Positions 38,307 to 47,355 of a stretch of DNA of 64,000 nucleotides are shown here, piece by piece. Each line of letters opens with the position of its first letter. The first letter of the stretch is position 1. Source of the stretch: Pseudarthrobacter sp. IC2-21 (GTDB lineage: Bacteria > Actinomycetota > Actinomycetes > Actinomycetales > Micrococcaceae); the NCBI RefSeq assembly GCF_034048115.1, contig NZ_CP139145.1, positions 2,294,001 to 2,358,000 on the forward strand, read 5' to 3'. The translations under genes and the position numbers were made by a program. The notes beneath the pieces were generated by a model. It did not search any database. It had not been told where the DNA came from and was given only the letters and a program-made list of their open reading frames with translations.

Positions 38307-38318
38307 ACTACATGTAGT
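38307..38318 (-). promoter_or_regulatory. NrdR-like box upstream of nrdHIEF
   Basis: ACTACATGTAGT, a perfect 12-base palindrome in the style of actinobacterial NrdR boxes (CACTACAT-x-TAGTG). The AT-rich stretch 38348-38377 further upstream probably contains the promoter. NrdR boxes normally come in pairs about 31 bases apart; a good second box at that distance was not found. Confidence 0.6.
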
Positions 38319-38539
38319 GCAGACGGCTCTTCGGAACCCCAAGATGATGTATTACAAGTATGTCATTTAATGCACTTTTAATCCACAGGCACCGGCCTTC
38401 AAAATGTCCGGATTCCAGCGTTTTTTGCGGACGAAATCCACACCCTGTGGAGTACTTCCCAACAATTAACGGCCAGCGTGTCGCGTTCTGGACGGCGTGT
38501 CGCCATGCCCGGAACGGCGGCCAGAACAGTGCCGCCAAC

Positions 38540-38572
38540 CACAACATGTAGTGGTCAGCACTACATGTTGTG
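38540..38572. promoter_or_regulatory. Paired NrdR-like boxes as a 14-bp inverted repeat
   Basis: CACAACATGTAGTG (38540-38553), GTCAG, CACTACATGTTGTG (38559-38572): two NrdR-like boxes facing each other as a perfect inverted repeat. They sit between nrdH and the TspO gene, 127 bases before the latter's ATG. They may act on either promoter. Confidence 0.55.
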
Positions 38573-38699
38573 AGGGGCCCATGGACCCGGGACGAAGCGG
38601 CGGCCACCCCGTACCATCAACCGTGTGGGCGACTGCCCTCACAGAAGCCGGACCTGGGCTACATCTGTAGCGGGGACTCCAAGGGAATTGAGGGTCAGC

Positions 38700-39257
38700 A
38701 TGAAATTGAAGACACTAGCGTGGACTGCGGCCGCCACAGCCGCGACTGCCGCCGCCGGCGGAGCGGCTACGGACCCTAACAGCTCCTGGTACCGCCAGCT
38801 GCGCAAGCCGGACTGGCAGCCGCCGGCCCTCGCTTTCCCTGTTGTATGGACCGCACTGTACGCGGACCTTGCCGTCAGCTCCGCGGCCGCCCTGGACAGT
38901 AGCAACGGAGAAGACAGCGGGAACAGGAAAACCAGTGGCACCGGGGCTGGCAGCCAGAAGCCCGGCGGCACAGCGAGGAAGCAGGAAATCCGCGCCTATC
39001 GCGGCGCCCTGGCCACCAACTTCGTCCTCAATGCTGCCTGGAGCTGGCTTTTCTGGCGCTCACGCCGGCCCTGGCTCGCTGCGGCGGAGGCGGCAGTGCT
39101 GGCGGCCAGCAGCACCGACCTGGTCCGGCGGACCTACCGGCTGAACCAACGGGCCGGGGTGTCGCTTGCTCCCTATGCGGCCTGGTGTGGCTTCGCCACC
39201 ATCCTGTCCACGGCAATCGCCAGGCTCAACCCCGGAACTGGCATCCAGCAGAAGTAG
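38700..39257 (+). CDS. TspO/MBR-family membrane protein with a loop insertion
   Basis: 185 residues, five-helix protein that binds porphyrins and cholesterol-like ligands. The signature WYRQLRKPDWQPPALAFPVV, then WTALYADLAVS, is present, as are NAAWSWLFWRSRRPW and the C-terminal LAPYAAWCGFATILSTAIA. Between helices 2 and 3 there is a hydrophilic insertion of about 30 residues (SSNGEDSGNRKTSGTGAGSQ) not usual in the family. ATG 38700 follows GAGGG. Confidence 0.88.
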   Translation: MKLKTLAWTAAATAATAAAGGAATDPNSSWYRQLRKPDWQPPALAFPVVWTALYADLAVSSAAALDSSNGEDSGNRKTSGTGAGSQKPGGTARKQEIRAYRGALATNFVLNAAWSWLFWRSRRPWLAAAEAAVLAASSTDLVRRTYRLNQRAGVSLAPYAAWCGFATILSTAIARLNPGTGIQQK

Positions 39258-39266
39258 CCTGCCGGT

Positions 39267-41054
39267 TCAGTCCCGGGCCACCAAGGTGTCCCGGATCTCC
39301 CGGCGCAGGACTTTGCCAATAAGCGAACGCGGCAGCGAACCGAGCACAACCACCCTGCGGGGCACCTTGTAGGCTGTCAGCTGCTCCCGGGCATAGGCCA
39401 ACAGCGCCGCGGAATCGAGGGTGCTGCCCGGGATCGGGACCACCGCCGCCACCACGTCCTCTCCCCCGCCGGGCCGGGGCAGCCCTACTACGGAGACTTC
39501 GGATACGCCGGGGAAGGTGGCGATGACATCTTCCACCTCACTGGGCGAGACGTTGAAGCCGCCGGTGATAATCAGCTCCTTGATCCGGTCCCGGATGGTG
39601 ACGAAGTAGTCGTTGTCCACCGAGACGATGTCGCCGGTGCGGAACCAGCCGCCGTCGAGCAGGGCCTCTTCGGTCTCCTCCGGCCGGTTCCAGTACCCCG
39701 CAAATACCTGCGGCCCGCGGATCAGCAGCTCCCCTTCCTCCCCCGGGGCCCGGTCCAGGGCCACGTTCTTCGGATCCACCACCCGGATGTCCGTCAGCGG
39801 GAACGGCACCCCAACGGTGCCGGGTTTCCGCCTCGGGCCGAACGGGTTGCCGATGGCGATGGGCGACGTCTCGGTCAGCCCGTAGCCTTCGATGAGATAG
39901 CCGCCGGTCGCTTTTTCCCAGGTGTCAACAGTCGTGGCGGGCAGGTTCATGGCGCCGGAGATGGAGAAGCGGATGCTGTCCAGCCCGATGCCGCGTTCCG
40001 CAGCGGCGGCGGCAATGCGGTCATAGATCGGTGGCACGGCAGGCAGGAAGGTGGCCGGCGATTTCCGGAGCGCCTTCAACACCAGGTCAACGTCGAACTT
40101 GGGGAACAGGACCAGCTTCGCCCCGATGCTGAGGGCAAACGTCATGCACAGCGTAAGACCGTAGGCGTGGAACATCGGCAGGACGGCATAGACCGTCTCC
40201 CGGCCCTCTTTCAGCCCCGGCACCCAGGCCCGCCCCTGCGCTGCGTTGGCCTGCAGGTTCGCGTGGGTGAGCATGGCGCCCTTAGGCAGCCCGGTGGTGC
40301 CGGAGGTGTATTGGAGGACGGCCAGGTCCTGGGCGGCGGGGCGGGGATGCTTCTTTTTGAGCTCACCCGCGCCGAGGAGTTCCCGCCACGGCATGACCGG
40401 GCGAACGGCAGGCGCCGTGCGGCCCTTCGCTTCGCCCCTGCCGATGGTGAGGGCGGCACGGGCCTTTCGGGCGGCAGGAACCGGGAGCCGCAGTGCCAGC
40501 CGCTGCGGCAGCGGCATCGCGGGGATCAGTTCCACCGAGACAATCGTGCGGAGTCCGACGTCGGCCGGCAGCTGCCGGACCCGCTCCACGGCCTTGTCCC
40601 ACACAATCGCGACGGCGGCACCGTGGTCCTCGAACAGGTGCCGCAGTTCGCGGTCCGTGTAGAGCGGGTTGTGTTCGACCGCCACCGCGCCAAGGCGCAG
40701 CACTGCGTGGAAGGCAACCACGTGCTGCGGGCAGTTCGGCATCACCAGGGCCACCCTGTCGCCGGCTTTGACCCCCAACTTCTTCAGGCCGGCCGCGGCC
40801 CGGCGGATGAGTTTTCCGAGCTCACGGTAGCTGGTGCCGGCGCCGAAGAACTCCAGGGCCGTCTTGGAACCGTAGCGGCGGACGGACTGATCCAGGAGGT
40901 CAACCAGCGATCCCTTGGGCAACACAAGGTCCGCCGGGACTCCCGGCCCGTAGGAATTCGTCCACGGGCGCTCACTCCAGGGCTGACCCGGCTGGGCTGC
41001 GGCACCCTGCCCTGTATCGTCGTCGGACGTCTTCCGCGTGGTCTTCTTCATCAT
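39267..41054 (-). CDS. Long-chain fatty-acid CoA ligase
   Basis: 595 residues, acyl-adenylate-forming enzyme: PCP-like MPNCPQHVVAFHAVLRLGAV, the ATP loop YTSGTTGLPKGAML, GYGLTETSPIAIGNPFG, GWFRTGDIVSVD and the C-terminal lysine region GSLPRSLIGKVLRREIRD. The N-terminus is long and polar (KKTTRKTSDDDTGQGAAAQP). AAGGACTG just before the ATG pair (41054/41051) decides the start. Convergent with tspO, ten bases apart. Confidence 0.92.
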   Translation of the reverse strand: MMKKTTRKTSDDDTGQGAAAQPGQPWSERPWTNSYGPGVPADLVLPKGSLVDLLDQSVRRYGSKTALEFFGAGTSYRELGKLIRRAAAGLKKLGVKAGDRVALVMPNCPQHVVAFHAVLRLGAVAVEHNPLYTDRELRHLFEDHGAAVAIVWDKAVERVRQLPADVGLRTIVSVELIPAMPLPQRLALRLPVPAARKARAALTIGRGEAKGRTAPAVRPVMPWRELLGAGELKKKHPRPAAQDLAVLQYTSGTTGLPKGAMLTHANLQANAAQGRAWVPGLKEGRETVYAVLPMFHAYGLTLCMTFALSIGAKLVLFPKFDVDLVLKALRKSPATFLPAVPPIYDRIAAAAAERGIGLDSIRFSISGAMNLPATTVDTWEKATGGYLIEGYGLTETSPIAIGNPFGPRRKPGTVGVPFPLTDIRVVDPKNVALDRAPGEEGELLIRGPQVFAGYWNRPEETEEALLDGGWFRTGDIVSVDNDYFVTIRDRIKELIITGGFNVSPSEVEDVIATFPGVSEVSVVGLPRPGGGEDVVAAVVPIPGSTLDSAALLAYAREQLTAYKVPRRVVVLGSLPRSLIGKVLRREIRDTLVARD

Positions 41055-41198
41055 CAGTCCTTGCCGCCGGAATCTGCCGAGTGTGCGCGCAATCTGCACG
41101 CCGCAAGAATCCTACCGGCGCGCGGGGGCGTGTCTGGAAATCCGGGCCGTGGACGTCCTCGCTTCGTCCCGACGTCACTTGCCACAATGGAATCTCAC

Positions 41199-41220
41199 TA
41201 TAGACTTTCCAACATGGAAA
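41199..41220 (+). promoter_or_regulatory. Leaderless promoter and operator-like repeat over a start codon
   Basis: TATAGA (41199-41204) ends nine bases before ATG 41214, the spacing expected if transcription begins at the ATG. The inverted repeat TTTCC-AACAT-GGAAA (41206-41220) covers that start. The winged-helix gene downstream could bind it. There is no ribosome site. Confidence 0.4.
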
Positions 41221-41681
41221 CTAACTTTGGGATGCCCCCATCGTCCGAGGACGCCGCGGCCACCCTCCGGGACCTGGCTCTTGACCGGCAGGCACTGGCC
41301 GACAGCGTACATGTCCCGACGGCGCTACTGGCCGCCCTCGGAGCCCTGGCGGCCTGGTGGGTGGCTGGAGCCGCAGTGGCGAATCCCGGCGAGAACTACG
41401 AGCCCCCGGCTTCGGCATGGCTGGGCTTGGTGGCAGCTTTGGTGATATTCCACCTGATCCGGCGCGAAACCGGCATCCGGTTCCGAAAGATGGGCCCGCG
41501 GGCAGCATTCATGCTGGTCGCAATTCTGGCACTCTGCCTGGCCCTGTTTTCCATCTCACTCGGCCTGGTTTCCGTCGGTGCCCGCTGGGCCGTGACGCTC
41601 ACAAGTCTGTCCGCCTTTCTTCTGGTTACCTGGCTGGCAGGCATCGCCTACCGCTCGGCGCTGGATCAGCTGCGCAGGTGA
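41214..41681 (+). CDS. Membrane protein paired with a winged-helix regulator
   Basis: 155 residues with four hydrophobic helices (LLAALGALAAWWVAGAAV, WLGLVAALVIFHLI, FMLVAILALCLALFSISLGL, SLSAFLLVTWLAGIAY) after a soluble N-terminal helix. This arrangement, a small four-helix protein overlapping a short winged-helix gene, recurs in actinobacteria. ATG 41214 (or 41187 in frame). Its TGA overlaps the next GTG. Confidence 0.75.
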   Translation: METNFGMPPSSEDAAATLRDLALDRQALADSVHVPTALLAALGALAAWWVAGAAVANPGENYEPPASAWLGLVAALVIFHLIRRETGIRFRKMGPRAAFMLVAILALCLALFSISLGLVSVGARWAVTLTSLSAFLLVTWLAGIAYRSALDQLRR

Positions 41682-41983
41682 CCACGCCCCGGTTCGACGA
41701 CCTCATCCACGCGCCCGCAAGGCTGCGGATCTGCGGCCTCTTACGGCCGGTAAACCAGATGGACTTCGCCGTGCTGCGCGACACCCTTGGCCTCTCGGAT
41801 GCCACACTGTCGAAGCACCTCAAAGCCCTCGCGGAAGCCAAATACATCAGCCTGATCAAAGCGGCATCGGCTTCGCGCACCGATGCCCGGCGCCTGACTT
41901 GGGTTGCCCTCACTCCGGCCGGCCGGAACGCGTTCGACGCGCACCTGCGTGCATTGCAGCAGATCGCCGGCATAGACAACTGA
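41678..41983 (+). CDS. Winged-helix transcriptional regulator
   Basis: 101 residues: FDDLIHAPARLRICGLLRPV, DFAVLRDTLGLSDATLSKHL (recognition helix), KALAEAKYISLIKAA and a wing followed by TWVALTPAGRNAFDAHLRAL. Matches the small MarR/ArsR-like family that contains one winged helix and a dimerising C-terminal helix. GTG 41678 overlaps the preceding TGA (GTGA), so it is co-translated and probably autoregulates through the repeat at 41206. Confidence 0.85.
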   Translation: MTTPRFDDLIHAPARLRICGLLRPVNQMDFAVLRDTLGLSDATLSKHLKALAEAKYISLIKAASASRTDARRLTWVALTPAGRNAFDAHLRALQQIAGIDN

Positions 41984-42081
41984 CCCGGCGGCGGCAAGAA
42001 TTCCAGCCGTCGGCGGAAGGATAATCCGGCCCTTTACTGCCGTCTCGGTTGAATGTCAGACCCCCTTGTGATGATGGGTGT

Positions 42082-43635
42082 ATGAGGAACCCGGCAGTGA
42101 CGAAGGCGTTTGCGGATATCACCGCGGCCATTGCTGTGCTCCATGCCGAAGTGCGCGCCGGCGTGTCGGGTGGGGGCCTGGGCAGGGGACCCGGCGGCGA
42201 TGCGTTTTCTGCGGAGGGCGATCCGTTGCGGGGTCTGTCCGAGGATTGCCTGGACGTTCTGGCCGGGGCCGCGGCCGCTGACGCGCAAATGGCTGGGTTG
42301 AAGGCCCGGGCTGCCATGACGTACGCGGACACCGTCCAGGCGGCAGCGGCTCCGGATGCTTCGGTGCCGGCCCAGGAGATGGCGGTGACCGCGGAGGTCG
42401 CGTGTGCCCTGAGCATCGGTGACCGGGCCGCGGGTTCGTTCCTGGCCGTTTCCCACGCCCTGGCCACTACCTTGCCGCTGACCTTGGCCGGTCTGCAAGC
42501 CGGCAGCATCTCCTGGCAGCATGCCCGGGTCATGGCGGACGAAGCCGCCACCCTTGATGCCGAAGGTGCAGCTGCGTTGGAGGCCCACTTCCTGGACCCG
42601 GACGCACCGGACGCCGCCCGGGGCTGTCCCGCCGGGGAAATGCCGGCGTCCCGGTTCCGTCACCGGGCCCGTACCTGGCGCGAACGCCACCACGCCGAGA
42701 GCATCGAGACGCGCCACGCCAAGGGTGTCCTGGACCGGCGGGTTGAGTACTGCCCGGACCAGGACGGGATGGCCTGGATCACCGCCTACCTCCCCGGGGA
42801 CCAGGCGGCAGCCATCTGGAACCGGACCACCGCCATCTCCCGGGGCCTGCAGGGCCCGGCGGAGCAGCGGACCCTCACCCAACTCCGCGCCGATGTCTTC
42901 GCCGCCGCCCTCCTGACCACCGCGGACCTGACCACCACGGACCTGCGCAACAGCGGGGACCCGGCCAGCAGCGGAGGCCCGGGCAGCAACGGAGGCCCGG
43001 GCAGCAGCGGGGACCCGGCCAGGAATGGGAGCTCTGAAGAACACGACCCGGGGCAGGTCCCGTCGCCGCGGGCCCAGGTGCTGGTGACCGTGCCGGTGTT
43101 CTCGCTGCTCGGGGCCACCGAGGAGCCGGCCATGCTGGACGGTTACGGTCCCATCCCGGCGTCGATGGCCAGGGACCTGGTAGCGAACGGGGCCGAGTCG
43201 TTCCACCGGGTCCTGATTGACCCGCGCGACGGGGCGCCGCTGGAAATCGGCCGCACCAGCTACCGGCTCACCAAGGCCATGCGGCAATGGCTGCGGCTGC
43301 GGGACGGCAAATGCCCCTTCCCGGGCTGTTCGAACAACTCACTGGACAACGAAGCGGACCACCTCCTCGCCTGGGCCAACGGCGGCACCACCGGAGTTTC
43401 CAACCTGGGACAAACCTGCCCCAAACACCACCGGCTCAGGCACACCAGCACCTGGCAGCCCACCCCCGCCACCCGCGACCAACCCCCGGGCTGGATCTCC
43501 CCGTCCGGCCGGCACTACAAAAGCGAACACCAGGACTGGGAACCACCCCACTGGCCCGACCATCCGGACCGCGTCCACCTTGGAATATCCCTCGGAGAAG
43601 AGGATCTGGACCGGTTCCTCCACGCCCGGGCCTGA
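42082..43635 (+). CDS. DUF222 / 13E12-repeat HNH endonuclease-domain protein
   Basis: 517 residues. The N-terminal DUF222 region (about 60-300) is helical. The C-terminal HNH domain has GKCPFPGCSNNSLDNEADHL and TCPKHHRLRH, with zinc cysteines and the catalytic DH/N/H residues. Such genes are present in many copies in Arthrobacter and mycobacteria. The linker (residues about 290-315, 42951-43025) is built of GGPGS/GDPAS repeats. ATG 42082 is preferred to 42049. Role unknown; a mobile or self-propagating history is suspected for the family. Confidence 0.88.
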   Translation: MRNPAVTKAFADITAAIAVLHAEVRAGVSGGGLGRGPGGDAFSAEGDPLRGLSEDCLDVLAGAAAADAQMAGLKARAAMTYADTVQAAAAPDASVPAQEMAVTAEVACALSIGDRAAGSFLAVSHALATTLPLTLAGLQAGSISWQHARVMADEAATLDAEGAAALEAHFLDPDAPDAARGCPAGEMPASRFRHRARTWRERHHAESIETRHAKGVLDRRVEYCPDQDGMAWITAYLPGDQAAAIWNRTTAISRGLQGPAEQRTLTQLRADVFAAALLTTADLTTTDLRNSGDPASSGGPGSNGGPGSSGDPARNGSSEEHDPGQVPSPRAQVLVTVPVFSLLGATEEPAMLDGYGPIPASMARDLVANGAESFHRVLIDPRDGAPLEIGRTSYRLTKAMRQWLRLRDGKCPFPGCSNNSLDNEADHLLAWANGGTTGVSNLGQTCPKHHRLRHTSTWQPTPATRDQPPGWISPSGRHYKSEHQDWEPPHWPDHPDRVHLGISLGEEDLDRFLHARA

Positions 43636-43723
43636 GGAGGGTCTCCTTCAATCATCCAAAACTTCAAACGGCCAAAGCTCCCAAGCAGCCAAAGCTCCCA
43701 ATCCGGCATAGTCAGGGCCGTTG

Positions 43724-45106
43724 CTACAGCTGCGCCTCCCGGCGGTCCAGCACAATCTGCTGCACGTCCAGGTAGCCGGACTGGAAACCGGCGCGGGAGT
43801 AGCAGAGGTAGAACAGCCACATCCGCTGGAAAACGGCGTCGAAGCCCAGTTCCCCCACTTCCAGCGAGCGGGCCATGAAGCGCTCCTCCCAGAGGCGCAG
43901 GGTCGCCGCGTAGTGATCGCCCATGCCCATCCGTTCACGCACCCGGAGTGTGGTGTGCTGCTGGGTCACGCCCTCGATCGCCCGCACGGACGGCAGGAAA
44001 CCGCCGGGGAAGATGTACTTGTGCACCCACGTGTATGCGTTGCGCGTCGCCAGCATCCGGCCGTGCGGCATGGTGATGGCTTGGATGGCCACCTTGCCGC
44101 CCGGGGCCAGCACCCGGTCGATGGTCTGAAAGTAGATGGGCCAGTATTCATAGCCAACCGCCTCGATCATTTCAACGGAAACGACGGCGTCGAACTCGCC
44201 TTCCACCGCCCGGTAGTCCTGCAACGCGACCGTCACCTTGTCCGCGTAGCCCGCGGCCGCAATTCGCTCCTGCGCGAGCGCCCGCTGTTCGCTGGACAAA
44301 GTCACGCTGTAAACAGTGGCGCCGCGGGCAGCGGCGCGGAGTGCCAGTTCGCCCCAGCCGGTGCCGATCTCCAGCAGCCGGGTGCCGGATCTGACGCCGG
44401 CTTTATCCAGCAGCCTGTCAATCTTCGCCTGCTGCGCTTCCGCCAGAGCCTCCCAGGGGACCGAGTCCAACGCCCCCTCGCTCCGTGGGAACAGCGCCGA
44501 GGAGTAGCTCATGGTGGTGTCCAGGAAATTCGCGAAGAGCTCGTTGGACAGATCGTAGTGGCGTGAGATGTTGCTTCGCGTGTTCTGCTCTTCGTTGCGT
44601 TCCTGCCGCGGAGTCCGTGGCAGGTACAGGGTCCGCAGCGTCTGCAGCGGCTTTGGGATCAGTGTGTCCACCGAGGCAGCAAAGACCTCCAGTACCCCAG
44701 CCAGGTCCGAGGCCTCCCAGTCACCCGCCATAAACGATTCTCCGAGCCCGATGAGGCCGTTGTCCCCGATGCGCCGCTCGAAGTCCTCCGGCCGGAGCAT
44801 TGTCATAACCGGAGCCCCGGGGCCGCCAGTGCCCAGGACTGAACCGTCAGGGTAGGCCACCTGCAGTGGCAACCGGCGCACGGCTGCCTTGAACAGCAGG
44901 CCTGCGGCCTTGCCCGCGATGACGGCCTTGGCGCCCGACGGCGCGTGCGCAACACCGGGCCAAACCTCCGGATCGATGGTGGCGGGCGACGCCGGTACCC
45001 CGGCAGCGTTGTCACCTCCAGCTTTGTTCCCGGCAAGGGGCAGCCGCGCGGACGTCGCGGCGGGAACCTGCGCAGCGGCCGTTCCGTTCTCATCGGTCAT
45101 TGTCAT
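43724..45106 (-). CDS. Cyclopropane-fatty-acyl-phospholipid synthase family protein
   Basis: 460 residues, SAM-dependent methyltransferase acting on unsaturated acyl chains of phospholipids. N-terminal lipid-binding part (LGESFMAGDWEASDLAGVLE), then NISRHYDLSNELFANFLDTT, MSYSSALF, the SAM loop LLEIGTGWGELALRAAARGA and VSVEMIEAVGYEYWPIYFQT. It overlaps DUF1365 by four bases (ATGA), third gene of a lipid-modification operon. A methyl-branched or cyclopropane product is possible; the sequence does not decide. Confidence 0.92.
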   Translation of the reverse strand: MTMTDENGTAAAQVPAATSARLPLAGNKAGGDNAAGVPASPATIDPEVWPGVAHAPSGAKAVIAGKAAGLLFKAAVRRLPLQVAYPDGSVLGTGGPGAPVMTMLRPEDFERRIGDNGLIGLGESFMAGDWEASDLAGVLEVFAASVDTLIPKPLQTLRTLYLPRTPRQERNEEQNTRSNISRHYDLSNELFANFLDTTMSYSSALFPRSEGALDSVPWEALAEAQQAKIDRLLDKAGVRSGTRLLEIGTGWGELALRAAARGATVYSVTLSSEQRALAQERIAAAGYADKVTVALQDYRAVEGEFDAVVSVEMIEAVGYEYWPIYFQTIDRVLAPGGKVAIQAITMPHGRMLATRNAYTWVHKYIFPGGFLPSVRAIEGVTQQHTTLRVRERMGMGDHYAATLRLWEERFMARSLEVGELGFDAVFQRMWLFYLCYSRAGFQSGYLDVQQIVLDRREAQL

Positions 45107-45834
45107 TGAACTGCCTCCTGTGAGGGGTGATGTGGCCTTTTGACGACGGGCAGGCGCCTTGCCCAGAGTTTAACGCCCTGAAAACGGATTAATGCGGATA
45201 CCAGCAGCGGCGCGGCCGGCACGGCGATGGCCGCCGCCAGGATGTTACCGAGGGTGGCCGGGCGCCGTTCACCATCCATGGTGGCGACGAAGGGCCGGTG
45301 CCCCTCGCGCTCCAGGACGATGGAGACGGAAAGCCGTTCCTCCGGAGCAGGCACCTTCATCCGGTAGCTCCCGTCGACGTCGTTGAACGGCGAGACGTAG
45401 AACGCCTTGGGCACGCTGGCCCTGCCGGAAGCGTCCGTGTCCAGGAGGTAGCAGTGGCGTTCCCCATAGGTGTTGTGGACCTCGGCGATGACGCACTGCA
45501 GATCCCCGGAAGCCCGGTAGCACCAGAAAAGAGTGAGTGGATTAAAGACGTGCCCGAAGACCCGGGCGCTGGTCAGCATCCGGATGGGCCCGCCGTCGGG
45601 CTCCATGCCCCGGGTCCGCAAAAACCGTTCCACGTTGCTGCGGATTGTGGAGGCGGGATCACCCAGATGGTCGGCGGCCCGGAAAACAGCCAGCGGCCGC
45701 AGTAACCGGGGCAGCTTCGGCAACCGGTCCACGTCCACGAACCAGCTGTAGCTCCGGTAGGTGAATGCATTCTTCAGCGGGGTCTTCCGCACGTGGGAGA
45801 TGGACGTGCGGTAGATCGCTGCCGTTGGGCTCAT
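45103..45834 (-). CDS. DUF1365 family protein
   Basis: 243 residues with the family signature: AIYRTSISHVRKTPLKNAFT, YRSYSWFVDVDRLP, VFGHVFNPLTLFWCYR, VIAEVHNTYGERHCYLL and KAFYVSPFNDVDGSYRMKVP. Function is unproven, but it almost always lies between an FAD oxidoreductase and a CFA-like enzyme, as here, in lipid-modification and light/stress operons. Overlaps both neighbours by four bases. Confidence 0.92.
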   Translation of the reverse strand: MSPTAAIYRTSISHVRKTPLKNAFTYRSYSWFVDVDRLPKLPRLLRPLAVFRAADHLGDPASTIRSNVERFLRTRGMEPDGGPIRMLTSARVFGHVFNPLTLFWCYRASGDLQCVIAEVHNTYGERHCYLLDTDASGRASVPKAFYVSPFNDVDGSYRMKVPAPEERLSVSIVLEREGHRPFVATMDGERRPATLGNILAAAIAVPAAPLLVSALIRFQGVKLWARRLPVVKRPHHPSQEAVQ

Positions 45835-47228
45835 GCGCCCTCCGTTGCTGCCATCAGTTCCGGCTCGCCTGCAGTCGTTTCGGGAGACTCGACGCCGGGT
45901 GCGTCCCAGGCGCGTCCCAGGCTGGCCGCGGCCCGGACACCGGAGAGTGCGCCGTCCTCGTGGAAACCCCAGCCCAGGTAGGCGCCGGCGTAGGCGATCC
46001 GGTCATCGCTGAGCAGGGCGATCTGTTGCTGTGCGCGTAGGGACTCAGGTGTGTATTGCGGGTGCTCGTACACCATCCGGTCCAGCACACTATCCTCCTT
46101 GATGAGTTCCGACTCCCCCAGGCTCACCAGGTACGGCCGGCCATCAGCAGGCTGCAGCCGCTGGAGGCGGGTGAGGTCGTAACTGACCAGGACCTTATCC
46201 GGCCTGGCATCGCAGCCGGGGAGCCGGTAGTTCCATGATGCCCGGGCGTTGTCCGCTGCGGGCAGGACGGCCGGGTCCCGGTGGAAGACTGTGTGGTTGA
46301 CCGAGTAGGGCATGGCGCCAAGCGCCTCCTTTTCGGCCGGTGTGGCGTCGGCGAGGAAGCCAAGGGCCTGGGCCGGGTGTGTGGCAATGACTACCGCTTC
46401 GAAGTCTTCGATGCCCGCGGCGGTGTCGACTTCGACACCGAGGGCGTGCCGGCGGACGGCGGTCACAGGACTGTTGAGCCGGATGTCCGGGAGCGTCGCG
46501 GCCAGCTTTTCAACGTACTGGCCCGAACCGCCGGTGACCGTCCGCCACTGCGGCGAACCCTTGACGCCCAGCATGCCGTGATGGCCCAGGAAGGTGAAGA
46601 GGTACCTTGCCGGATAGGACAGTGCCGTGGTGGGGTCGCACGACCAGACCGCACTCACCACGGGCGTCATGAAGTGGGAGATGAAGTAGGGGCTGAAGCG
46701 CTCCTTGTCGAGGAATTCGCCGAGGGTGAGCTCGTCACCCCCGGTACCGGCGGCGCCGTCGTCGGACGTCGTGCCCGCATCGATCAGCGCGCGCGCCCGC
46801 CGGTAGAAACGCATCACTTCAACCAGCATCAGCAGATAGCGGCCGCGCAGGAGGCTGGAAGGCCGGGCGAGGATGCCTTTACCGCCGTCGCGCGCTCCCG
46901 CATACTCCAGGCCGCAGCCGTCGCACCGGATGGACATGCTCATTTCAGAATTCTGGGTCTTGACCCCCAGTTCCGCAAACAGCCGCAGCAAGGTGGGATA
47001 GGTCCGCTCGTTGTGGACGATAAATCCGGTGTCCACGCCAAGAGTGGAGCCGTCAGGCTGCGGGACGCTGTGCGTGTGTGCGTGGCCGCCGAGCCTGCTG
47101 TCCGCCTCGAACAGGGTGACCTGGTCGTGCCGGTTCAGGATATAAGCGGCCGTCAGGCCGGCCACGCCGCTGCCCACGACGGCGATGCGCCTGGCTGCGG
47201 CGGCGCCCGATGTTGGGGGTAGTGACAC
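45831..47228 (-). CDS. FAD-dependent oxidoreductase (amine-oxidase fold) of lipid operon
   Basis: 465 residues. FAD site RRIAVVGSGVAGLTAAYILN, FEADSRLGGHAHTHS, GVDTGFIVHNERTYP and the C-terminal YAGAYLGWGFHEDGALSGVR. The family partner of DUF1365 and CFA synthase. GTG 47228 has AGGAG at seven bases; the longer frame to 47363 overlaps the LysR gene and is less likely. It is divergent from that LysR gene, which may regulate the operon. Confidence 0.9.
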   Translation of the reverse strand: MSLPPTSGAAAARRIAVVGSGVAGLTAAYILNRHDQVTLFEADSRLGGHAHTHSVPQPDGSTLGVDTGFIVHNERTYPTLLRLFAELGVKTQNSEMSMSIRCDGCGLEYAGARDGGKGILARPSSLLRGRYLLMLVEVMRFYRRARALIDAGTTSDDGAAGTGGDELTLGEFLDKERFSPYFISHFMTPVVSAVWSCDPTTALSYPARYLFTFLGHHGMLGVKGSPQWRTVTGGSGQYVEKLAATLPDIRLNSPVTAVRRHALGVEVDTAAGIEDFEAVVIATHPAQALGFLADATPAEKEALGAMPYSVNHTVFHRDPAVLPAADNARASWNYRLPGCDARPDKVLVSYDLTRLQRLQPADGRPYLVSLGESELIKEDSVLDRMVYEHPQYTPESLRAQQQIALLSDDRIAYAGAYLGWGFHEDGALSGVRAAASLGRAWDAPGVESPETTAGEPELMAATEGA

Positions 47229-47355
47229 CTTATGCTCCTCTGCTGAACGGTTGCCCTTGGATATACACAGGGCAATTCGGAACAGCGGGTGGGGTGGATG
47301 GGTCGATGGGTTGGCACTTTTATCAGCAACGAGCCGGCAGCAGTAGTGTGGGCTG

